Source: CAVRRZ01 sp963723745
Lineage (GTDB): Bacteria; Actinomycetota; Actinomycetes; Mycobacteriales; Geodermatophilaceae
Assembly: GCA_963723745.1 (NCBI GenBank)
Contig: CAVRRZ010000001.1
Span: forward strand, 806,001 to 870,000
Direction: 5' to 3'
DNA length: 64,000 nt
The position numbers were made by a program, and so were the translations under genes. Below the pieces are notes generated by a model. That model was not told the origin of the DNA, did not search any database, and worked only from the letters and a program-made list of their open reading frames with translations. This document shows, one piece after another, positions 30,761-39,300 of the stretch; positions within the stretch are counted from its first letter, which is position 1, and each line of letters opens with the position of its first letter.

Positions 30761-32263
30761 TCACGAGCCCACCTCCCGGCAGGTCTCCCCGGGGACGCCG
30801 CTGAGCGTCGTGCGGGGAGCCGCGGACGTCGTGAGCGGGGTCGACGTCGTGGGCGCGGGTTCGTCGGCGGTCCGCTCGGGGCCGGCCGGCGACGACGGGT
30901 CGGCCGGCGCCGACGTCCGCGGTGCGGCCGAGCCGGTCGGCGCCGCGGAGGCCGTCGGCGCCGCCGTGCCCGAGGGCTCGGCCGTGGTCGACGGAGCCGG
31001 TTCGGTGCTCCCGCCGCCCTCGGCGGGGACCTCGATCTCCCGGCAGACCGGCAGCCGCTGGTCGCGCAGCGCGGAGAGGATGCGGTCGGCGTCGGCGGCG
31101 TCGTCGGCGGTGATCCCGCCCGCGCACCCGGCTGCGGGCCGCCGGGGTCAGGTCGCCGACCGAGAGGGAGGTGGCCTCGTCGAGCCGGAAGAGGTCGAGG
31201 CCGACGATGGAGACGTCCAGCCCCCGGAAGACGGCCCACCTGCTCGTCCTCGCCGGTGCCGGTCGACGCCCACGAACCAGTGCTGCAGCGCCCACGCGTA
31301 CGTGCCGATCCCGCCGGCGACGAGCAACGCGAGAACGACCACCGCCACCACGAGGATGCGTAGCGGGCGGCGGCGGGCGGTGTCGCCGCCGCCCGAAGGC
31401 GGTGTGGTCGGCGGTGGTGCCGCGGGCGGCGGATCGGCCAGCGCGGCGCGGCCGGCGGCCGACCGCGGATCGACCTGGCGCTGGCCGACGTTGTCGCCGG
31501 CCGCTCCGTCGACGACCGGGTCGACGAGCGCGCCACCGCGGCCGCCGTCGTCGACGACGTCGGCGACGATCACGGTGATGTTGTCGGGGCCGCCGCCGCG
31601 CAGGGCCAGCTCGATGAGCCGGTCGGCGGCTCGACTGCGGGTCGGGGTCCTTCAGGGCCTCGGCGAGGGTCTCCTCGCTGACGACGCCGGACAGGCCGTC
31701 GGAGCAGAGCAGGTAGCGGTCGCCGACGCGGGCCTCGCGCATGGAGAGGTCGGGCTCGACCTCCTGGCCGTTGAGCGCTCGCAGCAGCAGCGAGCGCTGG
31801 GGGTGGCTGTTCGCCTCTTCCGGCGGTGATCCGGCCGTCGTCGATCAGCGTCTGCACGAACGTGTCGTCGTGGGTGATCTGGGTCATCTGGCCGTCGCGG
31901 ACCAGGTAGGCGCGGGAGTCGCCGACGTGGCAGAGCGCGAGCCGGCCGCCGGCGAAGAGGATCGCGGTGAGCGTCGTGCCCATGCCCTCGAGCTGCGGTG
32001 ACTCGCGGATGACCTCGCGCAGGTGCTCGCTGCCCTCGAAGACGGCATGCGCGCATCGCCTGGAGCATGTCGCCGGACGGGGTGTCGTCGTCCAGGTGCT
32101 CGAGCGCGGCGATGACCACCTTGCTGGCGACGTCGCCGGCCGCGTGCCCGCCCATCCCGTCGGCGACCGCGAGCAGCCGGGGACCGGCGTAGACGGAGTC
32201 CTGGTTGTTGCCGCGGATCAGGCCGCGGTCGGAGCGCGCCGCGTAGCGCAGGACGAGGCTCAT
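30761..32263 (-). CDS. pstP: PP2C-type phosphatase PstP (six frameshifts)
   Basis: About 498 residues after repair. The PP2C domain has SDRGLIRGNNQDSVY, ADGMGGHAAG, GTTLTAILFAGGRLALCHVGDSR and CSDGLSGVV, with metal-binding aspartates in ADGMGG and CSDG. A membrane helix (ILVVAVVVLALLVAGGIGTYAW) is followed by an extracellular domain and an Ala/Thr/Pro-rich tail ending TCREVGS. Extra bases lie near 32053, 31817, 31633, 31260, 31238 and 31138. Six insertions keep the overall length in frame, which is why the end still fits. It reverses PknA/PknB phosphorylation. Confidence 0.92.
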
Positions 32264-32333
32264 CGGCGCGCCCCCACCGGGACGCCGGCCCACTGCCGGC
32301 TGCTGTGCTCCTTCGCTGAGCTCGCGAGCTCGC

Positions 32334-32795
32334 TCATGTGCGCAGCTCCAGCGCGGTCTGCCCGATACGGATCGGCTGGCCCGGGTTCACCAGCAGCGGA
32401 CCCTGCACCCGCTGCTGGTCGAGGTAGGTGCCGTTGGTCGACCCGAGGTCCTCGACGTACCACTGGCCGCCCCGATTGGTCAGCCGGGCGTGCCGGGAAC
32501 TGGCGAAGTCGTCGGTGAGCACGAGCGTGGAGTCGTCGGCGCGGCCGATGAGGATGGGTTGCTCCCCGAGAGTGATCTTGGTCCCGGTCAGCGGACCGGC
32601 GGTCACGACCAGGGTGCGGGGTCCGCGCTGACCGCGCTTCTTTCCCGCTGCCGCGCGCGGGGGGACCGATGCCACCCGCCCGGCCCGGCCCCCGAAGAGG
32701 TCGGCGCGCACCACGCGGAACGCGGCGAAGATGAACAGCCACAGCAGCAGCAGGAAGCCGAAGCGGAAGATCTGCAGCACGATCTCCGCCGTCAC
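32334..32795 (-). CDS. fhaB: FHA-domain protein FhaB (FipA)
   Basis: 153 residues from GTG 32795 (MTAEIVLQIFRFGFLLLLWLFIF). One N-terminal membrane helix (about 5-26) is followed by a basic linker and a C-terminal FHA domain with GRADDSTLVL, SSRHARL and LGSTNGTYLD. It reads phosphothreonine marks set by PknA/PknB and acts at the division site. The reading frame is intact. It lies between fhaA and pstP as in other actinomycetes. Confidence 0.94.
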   Translation of the reverse strand: MTAEIVLQIFRFGFLLLLWLFIFAAFRVVRADLFGGRAGRVASVPPRAAAGKKRGQRGPRTLVVTAGPLTGTKITLGEQPILIGRADDSTLVLTDDFASSRHARLTNRGGQWYVEDLGSTNGTYLDQQRVQGPLLVNPGQPIRIGQTALELRT

Positions 32796-32868
32796 GGCCC
32801 CGCCTCGCCGACGCTCGTCGCCCCCGTGCCGGGCCGTGCCCGGCCAGTGCGTGATCTCGCGAGCTCGA

Positions 32869-33678
32869 TCACGTGCCGTCCTGCCGGTAGACCAGGACCG
32901 AGTGGCCGATGCGGATGACGTCACCGTCGGACAGCGGCTGCCGGCTGATCCGTCGTCCGTTGACCAGCGTGCCGTTGGTGGAGCCGAGGTCCTCGACGAC
33001 GGCGGTGCTGCCGTCGAGGACGACGTCGACGTGCTTGCGGCTGACCCCGGTGTCGGGCAGCCGGATGTCGGCCTCGGTGCCCCGGCCGATGACGTTGCGG
33101 CCGGTGGTCAGCTCGTGGCGGGTGCCCGGACCGTCGACGACGAGGACGTGCGTGATGCCCGGGCGCGAACCGGCCCGGCCGACCACCGAGGGGCCCTGGC
33201 GTCCGGTGTCGGTGGCCACGCGGCCGCGCAGCGGCGGCAGCGGCGGCAGCGCGGGATGGCCGTTGGCGGGGGGAGGGGCGACGCCGACGGCCGACGGCGG
33301 CCGCGCCGGGTCGGCCACGTGCGAGCTGACCTCGAAGACGCCCGTGGGCAGGTCGTCGTCGCGCTCGAGGCGGACGGTGACCTTGTCGAAGACCTGGTAG
33401 CCCTCGTCTCGACGTGCTCGGCCACCATGTCCGCGAGCTCGCCGGCCAGCTGCTCCGACCACTGCGCCAGGTGCTCGAAATCGATCTCGCCGAGCCGGAC
33501 CACGTAGACGTTCGGGGCGAGGATGCGGCCCTCGCCGAGGATCGACCGCTGCTCGTCCGCCTCGCGCGGTCAGCGCCTTGGCGATCTCCGCCGGGTGGAC
33601 CTTGCCCTTGAAGATCCGGGCGAACGCCAGACCGACCATGCCCTCCAGGCGTCGCTCGAAGCGCTGCAGCACGCCCAC
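32869..33678 (-). CDS. fhaA: FHA-domain protein FhaA (two frameshifts)
   Basis: About 269 residues. GTG 33678 gives MGVLQRFERRLEGMVGLAFA, the start of the DUF3662 domain (about 1-110). A Pro-rich linker and a C-terminal FHA domain (IGRGTEADIRL, SRKHVDV, LGSTNGTLVNG) follow. An extra base near 33570 and a missing base near 33410 cancel out; between them the frame reads READEQRSILGEGRILAP. FhaA binds phosphorylated MurJ/MviN in mycobacteria (family knowledge). It is first in the operon; the promoter should lie in 33679-33850. Confidence 0.92.
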   Translation of the reverse strand: MGVLQRFERRLEGMVGLAFARIFKGKVHPAEIAKALTARGGRAAVDPRRGPHPRPERLRGPARRDRFRAPGAVVGAAGRRARGHGGRARRDEGYQVFDKVTVRLERDDDLPTGVFEVSSHVADPARPPSAVGVAPPPANGHPALPPLPPLRGRVATDTGRQGPSVVGRAGSRPGITHVLVVDGPGTRHELTTGRNVIGRGTEADIRLPDTGVSRKHVDVVLDGSTAVVEDLGSTNGTLVNGRRISRQPLSDGDVIRIGHSVLVYRQDGT

Positions 33679-33850
33679 AGTCGCTCCCTTGCGCTCGGCC
33701 CGCAGGCAGATCTGTTCCGGATCACCCGTGATCGTAGCCGGGAGGGACGGTCCCGGCCGGTTCCGAAGGTGCGACGCCCCGGCGACCACCGCGTTCGGCC
33801 CACCCGCACCAGGAGGCGCGCCCGTGGGCTGCTAATGTCGGTGCTCGCCA

Positions 33851-33933
33851 GGGCAAGTGGCGGAATGGCAGACGCGCACGGTTCAGGTCCGTGTGTCCGA
33901 AAGGACGTGGGGGTTCAACTCCCCCCTTGCCCA
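33851..33933 (+). tRNA. tRNA-Leu (CAG)
   Basis: 83-nt class II tRNA. Acceptor GGGCAAG (33851-33857) pairs with CTTGCCC (33926-33932), discriminator A 33933. Anticodon stem CACGG/CCGTG encloses TTCAGGT, so the anticodon is CAG. A long variable arm TGTCCGAAAGGACG is present. CCA is not encoded. It is divergent from fhaA. Confidence 0.98.
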
Positions 33934-33943
33934 CACTTCCGAT

Positions 33944-34014
33944 ACGGCCCCGAGGGTTCTCCTCGGGGCCGTCGTCGTTCCTCGGGGCCGTTGTCGTTCC
34001 TCGGGGCCGTGTCG
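33944..34014 (+). terminator. tRNA-Leu terminator with repeated right arms
   Basis: ACGGCCCCGAGG (33944-33955) pairs perfectly over 12 bp with CCTCGGGGCCGT (33961-33972), loop GTTCT. The right arm CCTCGGGGCCGT then occurs twice more, near 33980-33991 and 33998-34010, each preceded by TCGTT. Any of the three could pair with the single left arm. Confidence 0.7.
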
Positions 34015-34059
34015 GCTCCGGACGTTCCACCCGCGGTCACGACTGCCGATGAATCCGGT

Positions 34060-34401
34060 ATGCGTTCCCGTTCCGTCGTCACCGCGATCGTCACCCTCAC
34101 CGCGGGGCTGGCCGCGTCTGCGGTCGTCCGTCGCTTCGGCAGCCGACGCCCCCGCTGGGTCCAGGCGGCTCCGCTCGTCGCGGCCGCACCGGTGGCCCAG
34201 GTGCTCCCCGCCGTCGTCGAAGCTCCGGCTGCCGACGCGGTCGTGCTGCCGTTCTCCCGCCGGGTGCCGGTGCCGGCCGAGCAGCGCCCGGCTGCGCCCG
34301 CCCGCTGCGGCGACAACGGGGGCCGCACGAAGGCCGGCTCGCCCTGCGGTGCCCGTGGCACCGTGGCCGGCCGGTGCCACCACCACCGGCTCGCCGCCTG
34401 A
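34060..34401 (+). CDS. Small protein with C-terminal Cys/His cluster
   Basis: 113 residues from ATG 34060. A possible signal or membrane segment (residues 5-22, VVTAIVTLTAGLAASAVV) precedes an Ala/Val/Pro-rich middle. The C-terminus reads RCGDNGGRTKAGSPCGARG, then CHHHRLAA. The spacing of three Cys and the His residues resembles the short TxxGxxC...GxCxxH zinc motif seen in assorted actinobacterial and phage proteins. Function not recognised. It follows the tRNA-Leu terminator. Confidence 0.6.
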   Translation: MRSRSVVTAIVTLTAGLAASAVVRRFGSRRPRWVQAAPLVAAAPVAQVLPAVVEAPAADAVVLPFSRRVPVPAEQRPAAPARCGDNGGRTKAGSPCGARGTVAGRCHHHRLAA

Positions 34402-34402
34402 C

Positions 34403-34419
34403 CCCTCGACCGTCGAGGG
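34403..34419. terminator. Short hairpin between convergent genes
   Basis: CCCTCGA (34403-34409) pairs with TCGAGGG (34413-34419), loop CCG, in the 30-bp gap between two convergent genes. Confidence 0.55.
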
Positions 34420-34431
34420 TCGAGGCGGAGG

Positions 34432-34908
34432 TCAGCCGCCCAGCGGTCGCCGTCCGTCGGCCTCGCCGTCGTTGCCGCCGGTGAGCCGCTGCGCGAGGAG
34501 CACCGCACCCCACGGGCCGATCACCCAGATCGGCCAGAAGTAGTGGAAGTCCCAGGACGCCAGTGAGGTCGCGGCCCAGATCGTGACCACGACCAGACCC
34601 GTGGTGAGCCAGGCCCGCCACGAGTCGTGGTCCCAGCCGTCCGCCGCGTGCGGCGTGCAGGCGCCGTTCCGGACGGGCTGCGACGATCCCGCCGTCATCG
34701 GCGGGGCGGACGGCGTCGGCCGCGGTGCGGGGCCGGGCAGGTCGCTGGTCAGCTCCGCGAGGTCGCCGTAGGTCTTGGCGGCGTAGGCGCGGCCCAGCCG
34801 CTCGTCGTACTCGTCGACGGTCAGCCGCCCGGCGGCCATGTGCTCGCCGAGGACGGCGGCGACGGCCTCGCGGTCGGTGTCGGCGGCGCGCAGGTGCGGC
34901 TCGGGCAT
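34432..34908 (-). CDS. DUF1707 membrane protein
   Basis: 158 residues. Residues 5-60 form the DUF1707 domain (LRAADTDREAVAAVLGEHM, GRLTVDEYDERLGRAYAAKT, DLAELTSDLP). A Pro/Ser linker and a two-helix membrane hairpin (about 100-140, with HYFWPIWVIGPWG between hydrophobic parts) follow. DUF1707 is common in actinomycetes and resembles SHOCT-type oligomerisation segments. Function unknown. Confidence 0.9.
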   Translation of the reverse strand: MPEPHLRAADTDREAVAAVLGEHMAAGRLTVDEYDERLGRAYAAKTYGDLAELTSDLPGPAPRPTPSAPPMTAGSSQPVRNGACTPHAADGWDHDSWRAWLTTGLVVVTIWAATSLASWDFHYFWPIWVIGPWGAVLLAQRLTGGNDGEADGRRPLGG

Positions 34909-34972
34909 GCGTCCTCCTCGGGTGCCCCAGTGTGACGCGCGCCGGGGCGAGGGTCCACCGCCGGTCGCCCGG

Positions 34973-35449
34973 TCACGTGCGGCGCACCTCGTGCACGCCG
35001 CGTCCGGGACGCCAGGAGGAGATGACGAGCGCGTCCCGCTCGTCGGACAGCGCGGTGAGCACGACCTGCGCTATGTCGACGGCGAACAGCTCGAAGTCGC
35101 CGCCGGCCGGGGTGCCGGTGGCCTCGGCGAAAGCGCGCCGTCCCTCGTCGTCGGTGACCTCCACCGCCCGGCCGGAGATCGTGGTGTCCGCCGTGAAGCG
35201 GTCGGGATCGTCCGCGCCGGCGTGCAGCGCCATGCGCGGGTCGCCGCGGAGATCGGCGAACTTCACCGACCGGGGCATGCCGGCCAGCCACAGCCGGCCG
35301 CCGGCGATCGTCGCCTCGATTCCGCTGACCCGTGGCGCGCCGTCGGCCCGCAGGGTCGCCAGCACCTTGTGCCGGTAGGCGTCGAAAGCCGCGCGGACGC
35401 GGTCGGCGAACGCCGGCTCCTCGACCTCGAACTCCGAGAAGGTCGCCAT
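34973..35449 (-). CDS. Pyridoxamine 5'-phosphate oxidase-like flavin/F420 protein
   Basis: 158 residues with the split-barrel fold of the PPOX/FDOR family (VLATLRADGAPRVSGIEATI, LWLAGMPRSVKFADLRGDPRMALH). Members use FMN, F420 or heme. Substrate cannot be read. ATG 35449 is chosen over GTG 35464 by fit to family; neither has a clear ribosome site. Confidence 0.85.
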   Translation of the reverse strand: MATFSEFEVEEPAFADRVRAAFDAYRHKVLATLRADGAPRVSGIEATIAGGRLWLAGMPRSVKFADLRGDPRMALHAGADDPDRFTADTTISGRAVEVTDDEGRRAFAEATGTPAGGDFELFAVDIAQVVLTALSDERDALVISSWRPGRGVHEVRRT

Positions 35450-35488
35450 GCGGCGACTGTGCACCCGGCCGCCGACCGGCGGGAGGGG

Positions 35489-36676
35489 TCAGCCCGCGGC
35501 GGGCGCGTGCTCCCCCGCCAGCAGCCGGCCGATCACCATCCGCTGGATCTGGTTGGTGCCCTCGAAGATCTGCATGACCTTGGCCTCGCGCATGTAGCGC
35601 TCCACCGGGAACTCGCGCGTGTAGCCGGCGCCACCCAGCACCTGGACGGCGTCGGTGGTCACCTTCATGGCCGCGTCGGTGGCCACGAGCTTGGCGATGC
35701 TCGCCTGCCGCGAATAGGGCTTGCCGGCGTCCTTGCGCCGCGCCGCGGCCAGGTAGGTGGCCCGCGCCGACTCGACGGCGGCGGCCATGTCGGCCAGGAC
35801 GAAGGCCAGGCCCTGGTGCTCGATGATCGGCCGGCCGAAGGCCTCCCGTTCCACCGCGTAGCCGACGGCGACGTCAAGCGCGGACTGCGCCAGGCCCACG
35901 GCGACGGCGCTGATGCCGAGGCGGCCGGAGTCCAGCGCGCCCAGGGCGATCTGCATGCCCCGGCCCGGCTCACCCACCAGCCGGTCGGCGGGCACGGGCA
36001 CGTCGTCGAGCCGCAGGGCGGCCGTGGTCGAGGCGGTCAGCCCCATCTTCTGCTCGGGCCTGGCCGCACTGAAGCCGGGCAGGTCCGGGGTGAGGTGGAA
36101 GCACGAGACGGCTGAGCGCCCCCCGCCCGCCGCCCCCGCACGTCCGTCGGCCGGCGTCCGGAGGAACGTCGTGTAGAAGTCGGCGTGACCGCCGTGGGTG
36201 ACCCACGCCTTCTCGCCCCGGGCGAGCCAGCCGTCGTCCGCAGGCGTGGCCGCGGCGCGCATGGCGGAGGCGTCGGAGCCCGCGTGGGCCTCGGACAGCG
36301 AGTAGGCGCCCAGCAGCGTGCCGCCGATCATCTCCGGCAGCAGGTCGCGCTTCTGCGCCTCGGTGCCGACCGTCGCGATGGGGGAGCAGGACAGCGTGTG
36401 CACGCTGATGCCGAGCGCGACGCTCGCCCACCGCATGGCCAGCTCCTCGAGCACCTGCAGGTACACGGTGTAGGGCTGGCCTCCCCCGCCGGCCTCCTCC
36501 GCGAACGGGAGGCCGAGCAGGCCGGCCGCGCCGAGCGTCCGGAAGATCTCGCGGGGGAAGCGCTCCTCGCGCTCGTACGCCGCCGCGTGCGGCGCCAGCT
36601 CGGCGTCGGCGAGGTCGCGGGTGAGCGCCAGGAGGTCGTAGGCCTCCGGGGTGGGCAGTTCGCGGTCGACCGGCAA
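35489..36676 (-). CDS. Acyl-CoA dehydrogenase
   Basis: 395-residue FAD enzyme that oxidises acyl-CoA at the alpha-beta bond. Signatures: AYSLSEAHAGSDASAMR, EREAFGRPIIEHQGLAF, and the C-terminal QVLGGAGYTREFPVERYMREAK followed by IFEGTNQIQR. The Glu in IFEGTNQ is the catalytic base of the short- and medium-chain group. The start is set at TTG 36676 because GAGGAGG lies 8 nt upstream on the minus strand. Confidence 0.92.
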   Translation of the reverse strand: MPVDRELPTPEAYDLLALTRDLADAELAPHAAAYEREERFPREIFRTLGAAGLLGLPFAEEAGGGGQPYTVYLQVLEELAMRWASVALGISVHTLSCSPIATVGTEAQKRDLLPEMIGGTLLGAYSLSEAHAGSDASAMRAAATPADDGWLARGEKAWVTHGGHADFYTTFLRTPADGRAGAAGGGRSAVSCFHLTPDLPGFSAARPEQKMGLTASTTAALRLDDVPVPADRLVGEPGRGMQIALGALDSGRLGISAVAVGLAQSALDVAVGYAVEREAFGRPIIEHQGLAFVLADMAAAVESARATYLAAARRKDAGKPYSRQASIAKLVATDAAMKVTTDAVQVLGGAGYTREFPVERYMREAKVMQIFEGTNQIQRMVIGRLLAGEHAPAAG

Positions 36677-36877
36677 GCCGGGGCCTCCTCGACGCTGAGG
36701 GACTTCTCGCCTGCGAACGGTACCGACGTCGCACCACCCCGTCATTCGGGCCGATGCCCGCTCGCCTCCGAGGTGCGCTCGGACGACCTCACACCCTCGG
36801 CCGGCAGACCTCCGGACAGTGCCCCGGTTCGAGCTCCGGGGCTGCCGACGTCCCATTCGGGCCGGTCTTGCGGTGCC

Positions 36878-37252
36878 ATGCTGCCGAGCATGAGGCGGTC
36901 CTGGGTGCAGCGTCCATCAGCGGGAGGCTTCGTCTTTCATGCGGCGTTGGTCCTGGTGCTGACGGTGTCGTTCTTCGTCCTGGTGGCCACGACCGCTCCC
37001 GAGGACGGCTTCAATTTCGCAGCCGGGCTCATCGGCTTCATCCTCATGGCGCTGGGACTGCCTTGGTCCGTTCCGGTCCTGGCCATGGACCCGTATCGGT
37101 GGGACGGACTGCCGCTCGCGGTGCATGCCGGCATCAACTTCGGTCCCGCGTTCCTCAACGTGGTGCTGCATGGCCTGGTCCTCCTCGTGGTCAGCCGAAA
37201 GCGGGCATCGGGTGACGAACCCGGATGGAGCCCTCAGGACGCCCACTCATAG
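36878..37252 (+). CDS. Small membrane protein, unknown
   Basis: 124 residues with three hydrophobic segments (about 15-37, 42-65 and 82-110) and a hydrophilic tail. Start ATG 36878 or 36890; neither has a good ribosome site. G+C here is near 65%, clearly below the neighbouring genes, and codon use is looser. This suggests later acquisition or weak constraint. No family recognised. Confidence 0.5.
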   Translation: MLPSMRRSWVQRPSAGGFVFHAALVLVLTVSFFVLVATTAPEDGFNFAAGLIGFILMALGLPWSVPVLAMDPYRWDGLPLAVHAGINFGPAFLNVVLHGLVLLVVSRKRASGDEPGWSPQDAHS

Positions 37253-37336
37253 GCCGCTGTCGGGTCAGGGCCCCAGTCGACGCATCGGTGGACCGGCGCG
37301 ATCTCGCCGCGCGCCGCACCGACCCGACCGGGAAGC

Positions 37337-38263
37337 ATGGTCGGCGTGCACGAGAACCCGTGGCCGCCGACCGACCCCACCGAGGTCCGCCTCTCCGCCG
37401 GGGACGCGGCGCTCGCCGTCGACCTGCGCGGCGGCGGCCTGCGCGAGCTGACCGTCGGCGACTGGCACGTCCTCGACGGCTACCCGGCCGGCACGGTGCC
37501 CCGCGGCCGGCGGGGCGGTGTGCTGCTGCCCTGGCCCAACCGGCTGCGCGACGGCCGGTGGAGCTGGCGCGGGCGCGACCTGCAGCTCGACGTCGCGAGC
37601 CCGGGGTCTCCGAACGCCATCCACGGCCTGGTGTCGTGGCAGCCGTTCACCGTGCTCCGACAGCAGGACGACGCGGTGACGGTCGGCGCCGTCGTCGAAC
37701 CGCGACCGGGCTACCCGTTCCGGCTCGCCGCCGCCCTCGACCACGTCCTCGCGCCCGACGCGCTCACCGTCACGCTCCGGGTCCGCAACGCCGGTACGGA
37801 CGACGCCCCCTTCGGGGCCGGGATGCACCCCTACCTCTCCTTCGGTGCGACCGAGGACGGCGGCATCGGCGACGCGGAGCTGCACCTGCCCGCCCGTGCG
37901 TCCCTCCCCGTGGACGGCGGACTGCCGGCCGGTGGCCGCGAGCCCTTCGACGGCGCGGTCGGGCGGATCGGGGATCGGGCGCTCGACGTGCCGCTGACCG
38001 ACCTCGTGCGTGACGTCGACGGCTGGGCGCGCGCGAGGCTGCGCGGCCCGGCCGGCCGGCTCGAGCTCGCCGTCGACCGCAGCTGGCCCTGGCTGCAGGC
38101 CTACACCGGCGACACGCTGCCCGAGGGCGAGCGCCGGCGCAGCATCGCGATCGAGCCGATGACCTGCCCGCCGAACGCGCTGGCCGACGAGGTCGACCTC
38201 GTCGTGCTGGCGCCGGGCGAGGAGTGGTCGGGCACGTGGCGGCTGAGCTGGGAACCGGCGTGA
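37337..38263 (+). CDS. Aldose 1-epimerase family protein
   Basis: 308 residues. Galactose mutarotase-like beta-sandwich: LLPWPNRLRDGRW, AIHGLVSWQPF with the family His, GAGMHPYLSF with the second His, and IAIEPMTCPPNAL. It interconverts sugar anomers; the true substrate is uncertain. It overlaps the MOSC gene by 4 bp (GTGA). Confidence 0.92.
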   Translation: MVGVHENPWPPTDPTEVRLSAGDAALAVDLRGGGLRELTVGDWHVLDGYPAGTVPRGRRGGVLLPWPNRLRDGRWSWRGRDLQLDVASPGSPNAIHGLVSWQPFTVLRQQDDAVTVGAVVEPRPGYPFRLAAALDHVLAPDALTVTLRVRNAGTDDAPFGAGMHPYLSFGATEDGGIGDAELHLPARASLPVDGGLPAGGREPFDGAVGRIGDRALDVPLTDLVRDVDGWARARLRGPAGRLELAVDRSWPWLQAYTGDTLPEGERRRSIAIEPMTCPPNALADEVDLVVLAPGEEWSGTWRLSWEPA

Positions 38264-39003
38264 CCGCCGACCTGCGCGTCCGGGAGCTGTGGCGCTACCC
38301 GGTCAAGTCGCTGCAGGGCGAGCGGCTCGACGTCGCCGAGGTGGGGCCGCTGGGCCTGCACGGTGACCGGCAGTGGGCCCTGTTCGACGTCGACACCGGC
38401 TTCGGTCTCACCGCCCGCCGGGTGCCCGAGCTGCTCTTCGGGGCCGCCCGGGTCCGGCCGGACGGCGGCGTCGAGGTGCGTGCTGCCCGACGGCACGCGC
38501 CACCACGGACGACGGCGCGCTCTCGGACTGGCTCGGCCGGCGGGTGGCCCTGCGGTCGGTGGCCGAGACCGACGGGCGGCCGCGCTACGAGGGCCCGGAC
38601 GACGATCTGGCCGAGGCCGTGGGCCCCACTCCCGGCTGGTACCCGTGGCGCGGGGCCGACCTGGCCTTCCACGACGATCCCGCCATCCGGGTGTCCCTCG
38701 TCTCCACCGGCACGATCGGCGCCTGGCACCGCGCGCCGGTTCCGGGCCAACGTGCTCCTCGACGGCGCGGGCGAGGACGCGCTCGCCGGCCGGCGGATCG
38801 GTCTGGGGGAGGCCCGGCTGGCCGTCGGCGGCGGGATCGACCGGTGCGTCATGGTGACCCGGCCACAGCCCGGCGGCATCGAGCGCGACACCGCGGTGCT
38901 CAAGACGATCCACCGCGAGCGGCGCGGTGAGCTCGCCCTCGGTGCGGTGGTCGAGGCCGGCGGCACCGTGCGCCCCCGCGACGCGCTCGTCGTGCTGGAC
39001 TGA
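38260..39003 (+). CDS. MOSC-domain molybdenum-cofactor sulfur-carrier-like protein (three frameshifts)
   Basis: About 246 residues after repair. The MOSC N-terminal barrel (RVRELWRYPVKSLQGERLD) is followed by the MOSC domain with its catalytic Cys in GGGIDRCVMVTRPQP. These proteins resemble YcbX/mARC reductases. Extra bases near 38485, 38507 and 38742 break the frame; three insertions leave the ends in register. GTG 38260 overlaps the previous stop. Confidence 0.86.
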   Translation: MTADLRVRELWRYPVKSLQGERLDVAEVGPLGLHGDRQWALFDVDTGFGLTARRVPELLFGAARVRPDGGVEVRAARRHAPPRTTARSRTGSAGGWPCGRWPRPTGGRATRARTTIWPRPWAPLPAGTRGAGPTWPSTTIPPSGCPSSPPARSAPGTARRFRANVLLDGAGEDALAGRRIGLGEARLAVGGGIDRCVMVTRPQPGGIERDTAVLKTIHRERRGELALGAVVEAGGTVRPRDALVVLD

Positions 39004-39007
39004 GCGG

Positions 39008-39223
39008 GTGCAGACGATCCGACTCCGCCCCGGCGAGGACACCATCCGGCTCGGTCAGCTGCTCAAACTGGTCGACGCCGTGCCCACCGGCGCGCAGGTC
39101 AAGGACGTGCTGCTGACCGGTGCCGTCCAGGTCAACGGCGAGCCGGAGGAACGGCGCGGCCGCCAGCTGCGCCGCGGCGACGTGGTGCGCATCGAGGGCA
39201 TGGACGACGTCCGGATCGGGTGA
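39008..39223 (+). CDS. S4-domain RNA-binding protein
   Basis: 71 residues making essentially a single S4 domain (IRLGQLLKLVDAVPTGAQVK, GAVQVNGEPEERRGRQL, GDVVRIEG). Similar in size to YbcJ-like proteins, which bind RNA. GTG 39008 lies 5 bp after the MOSC stop, so they are probably cotranscribed. Confidence 0.88.
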   Translation: MQTIRLRPGEDTIRLGQLLKLVDAVPTGAQVKDVLLTGAVQVNGEPEERRGRQLRRGDVVRIEGMDDVRIG

Positions 39224-39300
39224 CGGTCGGTTCCACGTGGAACCGCGGCGCCCTCGGCCATCTGACAGGCTGGCGGGGCGGAGAGGGACGGAGGGCGACG

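Noticed and set aside
27874..32263. Programmed frameshifting in pbpA, rodA and pstP
   Set aside because: Sites differ in context, lack slippery heptamers, and occur up to six times per gene; sequence error explains them better.
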